The position numbers were made by a program, and so were the translations under genes. This document shows, one piece after another, positions 1 through 5,176 of a stretch of DNA of 5,176 nucleotides; position 1 is the first letter of the stretch; each line of letters opens with the position of its first letter. The notes beneath the pieces were generated by a model. It was not told where the DNA came from. It saw only the letters and a list, made by a program, of their open reading frames with translations, and ran no database searches. Source of the DNA: Chloroflexota bacterium (lineage in GTDB: Bacteria; Chloroflexota; Anaerolineae; UBA4142); NCBI GenBank assembly GCA_023380675.1, contig JAMCRS010000056.1, positions 1 through 5,176 of the forward strand. Reading direction: 5' to 3'.

Positions 1-126
1 CGGCGCATCGCGCGGCAACACTTGACGCTAGAGCGTTTGGCACGGTTCTTGGCGCGCGCAGTCGAAGTTATCTATGGCGTGGTCTCGCTCATTGACCCGC
101 CTGAAGTCAAATCTGTGATGTACTGA
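1..126 (+). CDS. C-terminal tail of an unrecognised upstream ORF (partial)
   Basis: Frame 1 is open from the window edge to a TGA at 124-126 and encodes 41 residues, ending in ...PPEVKSVMY. The stretch is rich in Arg, Ala and aliphatic residues and has no recognisable motif. It is in the same frame as the precursor gene that starts 18 bases after its stop. It could therefore be a separate upstream cistron coupled to that gene, or the front of a longer gene interrupted by the TGA. It is too short to identify a family. Only the open frame and the stop are seen directly; that it is really coding is inferred. Confidence 0.35.
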   Translation, partial: RRIARQHLTLERLARFLARAVEVIYGVVSLIDPPEVKSVMY

Positions 127-144
127 GACTATGAGCAGGCGGTC

Positions 145-759
145 GTGGATGGAATTGCAGAGGACGGCACGCTCCCACCGAAAGCTCAGAACAAGGTGAT
201 CGCGCTCGTCTCCGCCCGCCTTTCGACCAAGGTTTGGAATGCCGACCCGGCCGCCACGCGACTGGCCTACCAACGGCGCGCCGACGACGCATGGCGTCGA
301 TATCAAACGGCTTCTCCGGAGACGCGGCCGGTCATCATCCAGCAGGATTTTCCGTGGATCCTACTGTGCAATGACTATCGCCCCTTGCCGGAAACCGTTC
401 CGACCGCCGCCCAGGCGGCGCCCGCTGCCCCGGCAGCGCCTCCTTCCCCGATCCTCGTCGGCGCAGACCAGATGGCCAGCGTTCTCGAAGGCATGGCAGA
501 CAATGCAACAAAACGGATGGAACAAGTGGCGGCGGGGATGACTGGAGGAGTCGCGGCGACGAACGCCGCCGCGAGCACCACCCAGGGCTATTCAGCCTGC
601 CACAGCGCGTGTCATTCGGCATGTCACAGCGCGTGTGTGCACGACGCATGCCACAGCGCCTGCGTCCACTCGAATTGTCACGATGCGTGTCACAGCGCGT
701 GCGATTGTCACAGCGCGTGTCATTCGGCATGTCACAGCGCCTGTGTGAGTAATTTCTAG
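145..759 (+). CDS. Candidate RiPP precursor with C-terminal Cys/His (CHSA) repeat core
   Basis: This 204-residue protein has three visible parts. Residues 1-82 are a mixed, probably folded region with no family I recognise (it is not an obvious Nif11 or nitrile-hydratase-type leader). Residues 83-102 are an Ala/Pro-rich linker, followed to about residue 150 by an Ala-rich, probably helical stretch. Residues 152-204 are the repeat core: 13 Cys at 152, 156, 160, 164, 169, 173, 178, 182, 186, 188, 192, 196 and 200, and 11 His, with eight exact C-H-S-A units and variants [14 protein letters not shown] and CD. It ends CVSNF. Only one other Cys (C75) lies outside the core. The start is GTG 145, the first start codon after the in-frame TGA at 124-126; its ribosome site is poor. 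No signal peptide or membrane segment is seen. The radical SAM/SPASM gene begins 2 bases after the stop, which makes this its likely substrate: Cys residues in such precursors usually become thioether-linked. That chemistry is inferred. A metal-binding Cys/His protein is the alternative. Confidence 0.8.
   Translation: MDGIAEDGTLPPKAQNKVIALVSARLSTKVWNADPAATRLAYQRRADDAWRRYQTASPETRPVIIQQDFPWILLCNDYRPLPETVPTAAQAAPAAPAAPPSPILVGADQMASVLEGMADNATKRMEQVAAGMTGGVAATNAAASTTQGYSACHSACHSACHSACVHDACHSACVHSNCHDACHSACDCHSACHSACHSACVSNF
598..744 (+). repeat. 12-bp-period repeat array encoding the CHSA core
   Basis: The 14-mer TGYCACAGCGCSTG occurs six times, starting at 598, 622, 649, 688, 706 and 730. The related TGTCATTCGGCATG occurs at 610 and 718. 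Each 12-bp unit encodes Cys-His-Ser-Ala, and the frame is kept throughout; spacer units at 634-648, 661-675 and 700-705 break the period. Segments 601-639 and 709-747 are identical except for one base (633 G versus 741 C), which points to internal duplication of a two- to three-unit block. This is a coding repeat and not a CRISPR or regulatory array. Confidence 0.9.
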
Positions 760-761
760 CC

Positions 762-2198
762 GTGAACCAACGTTTGCAGCAATTCGCAGAGAGCTTTATC
801 GCCAGCACACGCGATTACGTGTTCATTCGACCGGAAGATCGCCTGCTGATTCTACGGCCCAATAAAGTTTACCATCTCAACGCGACCGCTGTCGAGATGC
901 TCGGTATCCTGTACAAGGCAGACCACGTCGACGTCGACGCGCTCGTACGCGATTTCGCGACGCGCTATCATACGACAACCGAACAGATCGAGCATGACCT
1001 GGATGCTTTGTTGGACAGTCTGCGCTGGATGCTGAAAGGGCAGCCCGGTCACGGCGCGGCCGTCCGGCGCACTCCGTTCGGCACTCACGCGATCAAGCTG
1101 CCGGTGCTCTCCGAGATCGCCCTCACCTATCGCTGCAACAATCGGTGTACTTTCTGCTACGCCAGCGCGCCCGATCGCGGGCAAGTGCCTGAGATGACGA
1201 CGCAAGAGATCGAGCGCGTGATTGACAAGATCGTCGATCAAGCCCGGGTGCCGACGATTTCGTTCACGGGCGGCGAACCGACGCTGCGGCGGGACCTGCC
1301 GGAGCTCATTGCGTACGCCAGAGCGAAGAACATGCGCACGAATCTGATTACGAACGGAATCCGCTGCGCGGACGCCGCTTTCGTTGAGCGGCTCAGGCGG
1401 GCTGGACTCAATTCCGCCCAGGTCAGTCTCGAGGCCGCCGATGCCGGCGTCCACAATCGCGTGGTTGGCAACCCGCACGCTTACGACAAGACCGTACGAG
1501 GCCTCAAGAATCTCAAAGCCGCCGGCATTCATACGCATACGAACACCACGATCCACCAACACAACCGCGAACACCTCTGCGCGCTCGTCGATTTTCTCGC
1601 GGACCTGGGACAGGAATATCTATCGATGAACATGGTGATCCGCACCGGAGACGCGGTCCGCCCGGAACGAAGCGGGACCGAACGGGGAACGAACGAAAAC
1701 GGGCCGGCGGATGAGATCGGCTATCGCCAGATCGGCGCGCTCGTCTTGGCGCTCAAGAAACATGCCGAAGCGCGCGGAATGCGGTTTGTTTGGTACTCGC
1801 CGGTGCCTTATTGTCTCTTCAACCCGGCGCAGTACGGGCTGGGCTCGCAGTCGTGCGCGGCTGCGGATGGGCTGCTTTCCGTCAATCCTTCCGGCGACGT
1901 GTTGCCCTGCTCGAGCTTCGAGCAAGGGATTGGCAATCTGTTGCGCGAGGATTTCAACGCGATCTGGCAAACGCGCACGGCAAAATACTGGCGACGCAAA
2001 GAATTCCTGCCGCCGGATTGCCGGGGCTGCGACCTGGCTGATCTGTGCTGCGGCGCATGTCCGCTGTATTGGGACCAAGTCGGCAGTTTCGAGGAAATCC
2101 AGGCCGTAGCGCCGCGTCGGGCCGCGGCGTGGGAAAGAATTCTTTGGCTGGCAAAACGCCGTTGGATCGGCCATGCTAAAGGAGTGGGTATTCAATGA
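762..2198 (+). CDS. Radical SAM/SPASM peptide maturase with N-terminal PqqD-like domain
   Basis: This 478-residue enzyme is predicted to modify the Cys-rich peptide encoded just upstream. Residues about 15-95 resemble a PqqD-type RiPP recognition element (pattern ILRPNKVYHLNATAVEML followed by helical segments), which binds precursor leaders. The radical SAM core has the [4Fe-4S] motif C125-X3-C129-X2-C132, sequence CNNRCTFC, and the SAM-binding motif GGEP at 170-173. The C-terminal SPASM region has C365, then G378-X4-C383, then C420-X2-C423-X5-C429-X3-C433, plus an extra C430. These would ligate auxiliary Fe-S clusters. C351 in a PVPYCLF stretch is another candidate ligand. No Cys follows C433, although many SPASM domains have one. 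The GTG start lies 2 bases after the precursor stop with no strong ribosome site, so translation is probably coupled to gene 1. The family (PqqE-, sactipeptide- and ranthipeptide-type enzymes) is established knowledge. The exact bond made (Cys thioether or another linkage) cannot be read from sequence. Confidence 0.93.
   Translation: MNQRLQQFAESFIASTRDYVFIRPEDRLLILRPNKVYHLNATAVEMLGILYKADHVDVDALVRDFATRYHTTTEQIEHDLDALLDSLRWMLKGQPGHGAAVRRTPFGTHAIKLPVLSEIALTYRCNNRCTFCYASAPDRGQVPEMTTQEIERVIDKIVDQARVPTISFTGGEPTLRRDLPELIAYARAKNMRTNLITNGIRCADAAFVERLRRAGLNSAQVSLEAADAGVHNRVVGNPHAYDKTVRGLKNLKAAGIHTHTNTTIHQHNREHLCALVDFLADLGQEYLSMNMVIRTGDAVRPERSGTERGTNENGPADEIGYRQIGALVLALKKHAEARGMRFVWYSPVPYCLFNPAQYGLGSQSCAAADGLLSVNPSGDVLPCSSFEQGIGNLLREDFNAIWQTRTAKYWRRKEFLPPDCRGCDLADLCCGACPLYWDQVGSFEEIQAVAPRRAAAWERILWLAKRRWIGHAKGVGIQ
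2180..2184 (+). promoter_or_regulatory. Ribosome binding site of the coiled-coil gene
   Basis: AGGAG lies 10 bases before ATG 2195, inside the last codons of the radical SAM gene. It is the clearest ribosome site in the cassette and supports the start that gives the ATGA overlap. Confidence 0.7.
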
Positions 2199-3379
2199 GC
2201 CGCACGGTCAGCGCAGAGGCTATGCGCGATCTTTTGGATGGCGCGTCCAATCAGGTCACCAAAGCATTTCAGGAAATCGAACAGTTGCAGGCGGATTTCC
2301 AGGGCGCGTACACGCGTTTCAAAGCGGATCACGATAAGGCGCTTTCCGCGCTGGTCGCGCAGATCGAGGCCATGCCCGCGGATTCGTTAGGGAAGACGTT
2401 GCACCGGCAAATCGACGCCCGCCTGCCGGCGGAACGAGAAATCATCGCCGACCGGGTCGCTCAATTGGAGAAGGAGGACATACCCGGCATGCAGCGCCAG
2501 GCGGATGACCTGGTCAGCAAGGGCCAAAAGGAAGAGGGCGATCTACGCGAGATCAATCCCAGATTGAATGAACGCGAAGAAGCGCTCAAGGGAGAGTTGA
2601 CCGCCGGACAGAGGCAACTGGACAATTTGAACGCGCAGGTGAACGCCAGCTCGCGCGGCCTCGGCTTTGTCTTCCATGCCCGGAGCATTCACGACTTGGA
2701 CCGGCAGCGTTTCCGTGTCGTCGGCAAGATGGAAGCGTTGGACCAGGAATTGGTCAAGGTGCGCAAAGAGTGGCACGACCTGCGCGGCTTGGCCAACAAG
2801 AACGAGACGGATTGGCAGACGCTGTGGCAGCTGAAGATGGCGCAGTTGGGCGAATTGAGGCAGGAGCACGATCACCTCGTGCAGAACGCGGACGCCCTGG
2901 CGCGTCACCGTGCCGTGTTTTTCGTCGTCGACAACCTCAAAGATCCGGCGATCGGCGCGCCTCCGGGCCTCGACGCTGCGCTCAGGCCAATGATCGACCT
3001 GAATGTTCAAACCGATGATTATCAGGCCGCGCTCGGATCGGTCGCCAGTATTCTCGGAATCGCCAAAGGGGTGAATGAAGGCTTGACGCGGCTACGTGAA
3101 AGCGTCAAGGCGCTCGTGGACGAGCAAACACGCAACAGCGCTTTTCTGCCGCCTCTCAAGATCAACCTGCCGGACGACGTGCTGTCGTTCGGCGCGGTGT
3201 GGGACGATCTGGCTGTCAAAGCCAAGGACGAAAAGGCGCTGGCCCAGCACCCGATGGATTTCGTCGGCGCATGCAAACCTTTCCTGGACGAGCGATTGAC
3301 GAAGGGGCTCATCGCCGCGTTCTTCGACGACTTGGGGCAAGCGCTGACCCGGGCGACGGTGGGTTGGAAAGGCTCATGA
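2195..3379 (+). CDS. Soluble coiled-coil protein of unknown function
   Basis: This 394-residue hydrophilic protein has no signal peptide or membrane segment. Residues about 15-150 and 165-240 are rich in Glu, Gln, Lys, Arg and spaced Leu, as expected for long coiled coils. They are interrupted near 150-165 by a Gly/aromatic break (SSRGLGFVFHARS). A less charged region with several prolines follows (250-330), then a C-terminal part ending in FFDDLGQALTRATVGWKGS. The only Cys is C360, so it is not a Cys-rich substrate and carries no visible Fe-S or zinc site. No nucleotide-binding (Walker) or protease motif is seen. Its ATG overlaps the stop of the maturase gene by 4 bp, and its own stop overlaps gene 4 in the same way, so all four genes are probably translated from one mRNA. 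I do not recognise the family. A scaffold or partner role for the maturase or its product is only a contextual guess. Confidence 0.85.
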   Translation: MSRTVSAEAMRDLLDGASNQVTKAFQEIEQLQADFQGAYTRFKADHDKALSALVAQIEAMPADSLGKTLHRQIDARLPAEREIIADRVAQLEKEDIPGMQRQADDLVSKGQKEEGDLREINPRLNEREEALKGELTAGQRQLDNLNAQVNASSRGLGFVFHARSIHDLDRQRFRVVGKMEALDQELVKVRKEWHDLRGLANKNETDWQTLWQLKMAQLGELRQEHDHLVQNADALARHRAVFFVVDNLKDPAIGAPPGLDAALRPMIDLNVQTDDYQAALGSVASILGIAKGVNEGLTRLRESVKALVDEQTRNSAFLPPLKINLPDDVLSFGAVWDDLAVKAKDEKALAQHPMDFVGACKPFLDERLTKGLIAAFFDDLGQALTRATVGWKGS

Positions 3380-3867
3380 ATCGACTTGTCTACCTCGGCG
3401 TATTTGTCGCGTCCGCGTTGATCCTGGCGGTCGGGGTGCTGTTTCTCTGCGCAGCCATGACCGCGCCCGGACGCTTGTTGTTGGCGATTGTTTTGCTCGC
3501 CGTCGGCGCCGCGGGTGCAGGCTGGAGCGCATTCTCCTATCGACGCTGGGCCGGCGTGCAGCCCGCCGCGCTGGCCGCGCGCGTGACAGATCTCGCGGCT
3601 CAGAACGGCGGGGAGCTGGCAGTCTCGCAGATCATGTCGGCGTTTGACGTCGAAGCGTCGGCGGCAACGGCCGCTATCGAAGAATTGAGGCAAACGGGAC
3701 AATGCCGGCGCGAGCCTCGGGCAGACCAGGTCGTGTACGTGTTCCCCGGCTTGAAGGAGCACAAGGTTGTTCGGAGGTGCGCCTTTTGCGGCAGCACCTT
3801 CCCGGTCAAGCAGGCGCTGGCGAAATGTCCCAATTGCGGAGGAAACCTTGAGTTGGTGAAAGAATAG
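3376..3867 (+). CDS. Two-helix membrane protein with winged-helix-like region and zinc ribbon
   Basis: This 163-residue protein is read from ATG 3376, which overlaps the previous stop as ATGA and is preceded by GGAAAGG at 3366-3372. The same frame is open further upstream to 3199, but that part overlaps gene 3 and is rejected. Two hydrophobic helices (about 5-28 and 33-53) with a short PGR turn are followed by positively charged SYRRW, which places both termini in the cytosol. Residues about 64-124 look like a small winged-helix fold (LAARVTDLAAQNGGELAVSQ, then helices and a YVFPG strand). The C-terminus is a zinc ribbon with C135-X2-C138 and C151-X2-C154. Membrane-anchored zinc ribbons of this size are common among uncharacterised bacterial proteins and I cannot name a family. 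It could tether the coiled-coil protein or the maturase to the membrane; that is inferred only from the overlapping gene arrangement. Confidence 0.85.
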   Translation: MNRLVYLGVFVASALILAVGVLFLCAAMTAPGRLLLAIVLLAVGAAGAGWSAFSYRRWAGVQPAALAARVTDLAAQNGGELAVSQIMSAFDVEASAATAAIEELRQTGQCRREPRADQVVYVFPGLKEHKVVRRCAFCGSTFPVKQALAKCPNCGGNLELVKE

Positions 3868-3910
3868 CGTGGAGCGCAGAGCCGCGGCTTCCTGGAGACA
3901 GTGCCAGCCA

Positions 3911-3943
3911 CTAAGGGACTGTGCAAGAGTAATTACCGATTTT
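3911..3943 (+). repeat. Left terminal inverted repeat of the ISAzo13-type element
   Basis: It begins CTAAGGGACTGTGCAAGAG and runs to ...CCGATTTT at 3943. It pairs with the reverse complement of 5019-5051 at 27 of 33 positions, with mismatches at repeat positions 9, 10, 17, 19, 23 and 25. It includes the transposase stop codon. Confidence 0.88.
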
Positions 3944-4892
3944 GATCGAGCGGCTTGATCGTGTAGTTCCACTGCGGATGGACCGTGTGTCTTTGAAGGT
4001 TCACAGTTGCCATTTGTTCCTTCGAAATCTTGACTTGGGTCAGGTAGGCTCTCTGCGTTAGCGTCGCCTTAATCACCAATCCTTGCTCGGTGGTGGTGGC
4101 TTCGATCAGATGTAGCATCTTGTCGTAACAGGTCAAAGGTTCGCCCGCCCAGTTGCAACTCACGGCACTGAACAGACGATGATCGGCCGGATTCCCTTTT
4201 GATGCGCCCGTCGGATAATGGGACACCGTCGCTTCCAAATGGTTCGGATTGACCAGACGGTGTTGGAGCGCATATTTCCACAAGCGCGTGCGGTATCCAT
4301 TGCTCCCGCCGCCATCGGCCAAGATCAGCAAGGCGGGTGCATGCGGATAGTGCCAGCGACCATGCGTCTTCCACCACCACTGAATCGCATCCACTGCAAA
4401 TTCGGAAGTGTCGGCGGTCGTGCCGACAAACACATAGCCCGCATTGCGCGTGAGATCGTAAATGCCGTAGGGAATCGCAATCCCGTGTGCCAGTGAGCGA
4501 AAATCGTAGATGTTGACCCGGGTTGGCTTCTGGCACCAGACCCGACCAGGATTTCGAAAGGCACCAATCAGTTCACGTTTCTTGGTGTCCACACTGATGA
4601 TCGGCCAACCGTGTTCTGAAAACGCCTGGATTTGAGCCTGAATATACTCAAATTGTGCGTTGCGCTGCAGAGTGGATCGGCCATCCAGTTCTTTGGCATT
4701 GACATGCAGCGAATAATCTTGATCGCGCAGCAAGCGTCCCACGGTGTGGGGACAAATCGTGTGGGTGGGTTTCACCTCTTGGCTGAGCTGGTGCAAGCTT
4801 TTGCGTTTCCACTTGCGGTCACTCTGTGGATCACCCGCCGTCTGGTTTTGCATCAGCCGCGCCAAGTCGGTTAAGAGCGTTGTGTCTTTACT
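3933..4892 (-). pseudogene. ISAzo13-family transposase, N-terminally truncated
   Basis: The reverse frame is open for about 320 codons from the TAA at 3933 back to an in-frame TGA at 4893-4895. TTG 4865 is the first possible start, but homology to the family (the KDTTLLTDLARLMQNQTAGDP region) continues past it. The real start is therefore missing and the gene is a remnant. Counting from TTG 4865, family landmarks are SVDTKK with D93, YDFRSLAHGIAIPYGIYD at 120-137, LILADGGGSNGYRTRLWK with D184, HRLFSAVSCNW at 229-239 and NLQRHTVHPQWNYTIKP near the end. D93 and D184 fit the first two DDE residues. The third site, normally W-N-(K/P)-x-E-H-R-L-F, here reads G-N-P-A-D-H-R-L-F, so Glu has become Asp (D228) and the conserved Trp has become Gly. 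A full ISAzo13 transposase is around 400 residues and includes an N-terminal helix-turn-helix region that is not intact here. Confidence 0.85.
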
Positions 4893-5018
4893 TCACCTGT
4901 GGGTGCAAGAAGGTCATCGGAATTATATGCCCAATTCGGTCAAAGCGACGTCCAACTAACCAGACAACGGCGATCTTGGCACATGAACAACTTTCTCACA
5001 TCATGTGCCGCGCCTTTG
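4893..5018 (-). other. Scrambled remnant of the transposase 5' region
   Basis: This is the space between the last intact transposase codon and the right inverted repeat, where the N-terminal DNA-binding part should be. Only about 125 bases remain, against the several hundred expected. One reverse frame opens with ATG 4984 (MCQDRRCLVSWTSL) and stops at 4940-4942. A second frame carries GRRFDRIGHIIPMTFLHPQV and runs into a stop at 4888-4890. The LHPQV stretch resembles the helix-turn-helix part of ISAzo13 transposases (TGLHPQTV-like, from memory). Together this fits frameshifts plus an internal deletion next to about 4893. The fragment-to-family match is weak. Confidence 0.4.
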
Positions 5019-5051
5019 AAAATCGGAAGTTATTTTTGCACGCTCCCTTAG
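5019..5051 (-). repeat. Right terminal inverted repeat of the ISAzo13-type element
   Basis: Read on the reverse strand from 5051, it begins CTAAGGGAGCGTGCAAAAA and ends ...CCGATTTT at 5019. It matches the left repeat at 27 of 33 positions. Confidence 0.88.
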
Positions 5052-5082
5052 CTGGACTTTATCCATTTGAAAGAACAGAGAA

Positions 5083-5140
5083 GGCAGGGTAAGCTATAAA
5101 CCATTTCTCTGCCAAGAGGATGGTTCATGCTCACCCTGCC
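5083..5140 (+). promoter_or_regulatory. Nested 58-base hairpin over a ribosome site and start codon
   Basis: The outer stem GGCAGGGTAAGC (5083-5094) pairs with GCTCACCCTGCC (5129-5140), 11 of 12 bases. A middle stem AACCAT (5099-5104) pairs with ATGGTT (5120-5125). An inner stem CTCT (5107-5110) pairs with AGAG (5115-5118) around the loop GCCA. The structure contains a ribosome-site-like AAGAGGA (5114-5120) and ATG 5127, so folding of the mRNA would hide the start of the following ORF. A TATAAA at 5095-5100 with TTGAAA at 5067-5072 could be promoter-like, but their 22-base spacing is too long for a good match. The hairpin may be an insertion-sequence end, a translation brake, or both. Confidence 0.55.
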
Positions 5141-5176
5141 CAATAGCTATTCTACACTGATTTCGCTTTTTGCACC
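5127..5176 (+). CDS. Start of a second, probable transposase gene (partial)
   Basis: ATG 5127 follows AAGAGGA with a 6-base gap and opens a frame to the window edge, giving MLTLPNSYSTLISLFAP. From memory, the pattern (M-L-x-L-P ... L-I-x-x-F-A-P) resembles the N-terminus of IS701-like DDE transposases, which often continue FAPLFS. Only 17 residues are visible, so the family call is tentative. If it is right, two insertion sequences lie side by side to the right of the cassette. Confidence 0.4.
   Translation, partial: MLTLPNSYSTLISLFA

Larger units (their letters stand above)
3911..5051 (-). mobile_element. Defective ISAzo13-type insertion sequence
   Basis: This 1141-bp element is bounded by imperfect inverted repeats at 3911-3943 and 5019-5051. 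It contains one reverse-strand transposase reading frame whose TAA stop (3933-3935) lies inside the left repeat, as is usual for compact insertion sequences. The protein matches the ISAzo13 group of DDE transposases from memory. The element seems dead: the 5' end of the gene is scrambled and shortened and a catalytic residue differs. No convincing target duplication flanks it. The repeats are bordered by TA on both sides (CTA-AGGG and CCCT-TAG), which may be a 2-bp target duplication or part of the inverted repeat. It lies just after the four-gene cassette and separates it from its original downstream neighbourhood. Confidence 0.85.

Noticed and set aside
22..50. TTGACG at 22-27 as a -35 promoter element for the cassette
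   Set aside because: No acceptable -10 element follows at the usual distance, and the region appears to be coding.
124..126. Selenocysteine or UGA recoding before the precursor
   Set aside because: There is no evidence of a selenocysteine insertion element, and UGA acts as a stop at two gene ends in this window.
598..744. CX3CH motifs in the repeat core as c-type heme sites
   Set aside because: Several C-H-S-A-C-H stretches fit a rare CX3CH form, but there is no signal peptide for the periplasmic heme attachment machinery, and the Cys residues are shared between overlapping motifs.
598..744. CRISPR array or non-coding tandem repeat
   Set aside because: The units are 12 bp, in frame and translate to a coherent Cys/His repeat; there are no spacers of CRISPR type.
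852..1574. Reverse-strand ORF of 240 codons opposite the maturase
   Set aside because: It lies fully inside the confident radical SAM gene and its translation shows no domain; it is a shadow of GC-rich coding sequence.
1620..2195. Reverse-strand ORF of 191 codons opposite the SPASM region
   Set aside because: It is antisense to conserved Cys-containing coding sequence and has no motif of its own.
3199..3375. Longer N-terminus for the zinc-ribbon protein
   Set aside because: The extension overlaps 177 bases of gene 3 and reads as Arg/Gly-rich shadow sequence. ATG 3376 has a ribosome site and the ATGA overlap, and it places a membrane helix at the N-terminus.
3880..3889. AGCCGCGGCT palindrome after gene 4 as a terminator
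   Set aside because: It has no loop and no T-run after it, so it does not form a normal intrinsic terminator.
3022..3972. Reverse-strand ORF of 316 codons opposite genes 3 and 4 and the element end
   Set aside because: It crosses two confident genes and the insertion-sequence boundary, and has no recognisable motif.

Overview
The window comes from a moderately GC-rich bacterium. The genes are tightly packed with overlapping ATGA stop/start junctions, GTG starts are used, and the right end carries an insertion sequence. TGA is clearly used as a stop. Nothing here fixes the phylum and I do not assign one.

Left part (145-3867, + strand): a compact four-gene unit that I read as a candidate RiPP (ribosomally made, post-translationally modified peptide) cassette. 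Gene 1 (145-759) encodes a 204-residue protein whose last 55 residues are a Cys/His-rich tandem repeat, mostly the four-residue unit C-H-S-A, with 13 cysteines. Two bases later gene 2 (762-2198) encodes a 478-residue radical SAM/SPASM enzyme with an N-terminal PqqD-like peptide-recognition domain. That is the standard architecture of enzymes that modify Cys-rich precursor peptides, so gene 1 is the obvious substrate. Gene 3 (2195-3379), a soluble coiled-coil protein, and gene 4 (3376-3867), a small two-helix membrane protein with a cytosolic zinc ribbon, follow with 4-bp overlaps. They are probably co-translated. I do not recognise either family. No protease, transporter or immunity gene is visible inside the window.

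Right part (3911-5051, - strand): a defective ISAzo13-type insertion sequence bounded by 33-bp imperfect inverted repeats (27/33 matches). Its transposase has lost its intact N-terminus, and the expected third catalytic residue reads Asp instead of Glu. It lies 43 bp beyond gene 4, so whatever originally followed the cassette has been displaced or lost.

Far right (5083-5176): a 58-base nested hairpin covers the ribosome binding site and start codon of an ORF that runs off the window. Its first 17 residues look like the start of another transposase.

Far left (1-126): an open frame ending in TGA, probably the tail of an upstream gene. The most interesting content is the CHSA-repeat precursor with its adjacent maturase and the two unrecognised partner genes.
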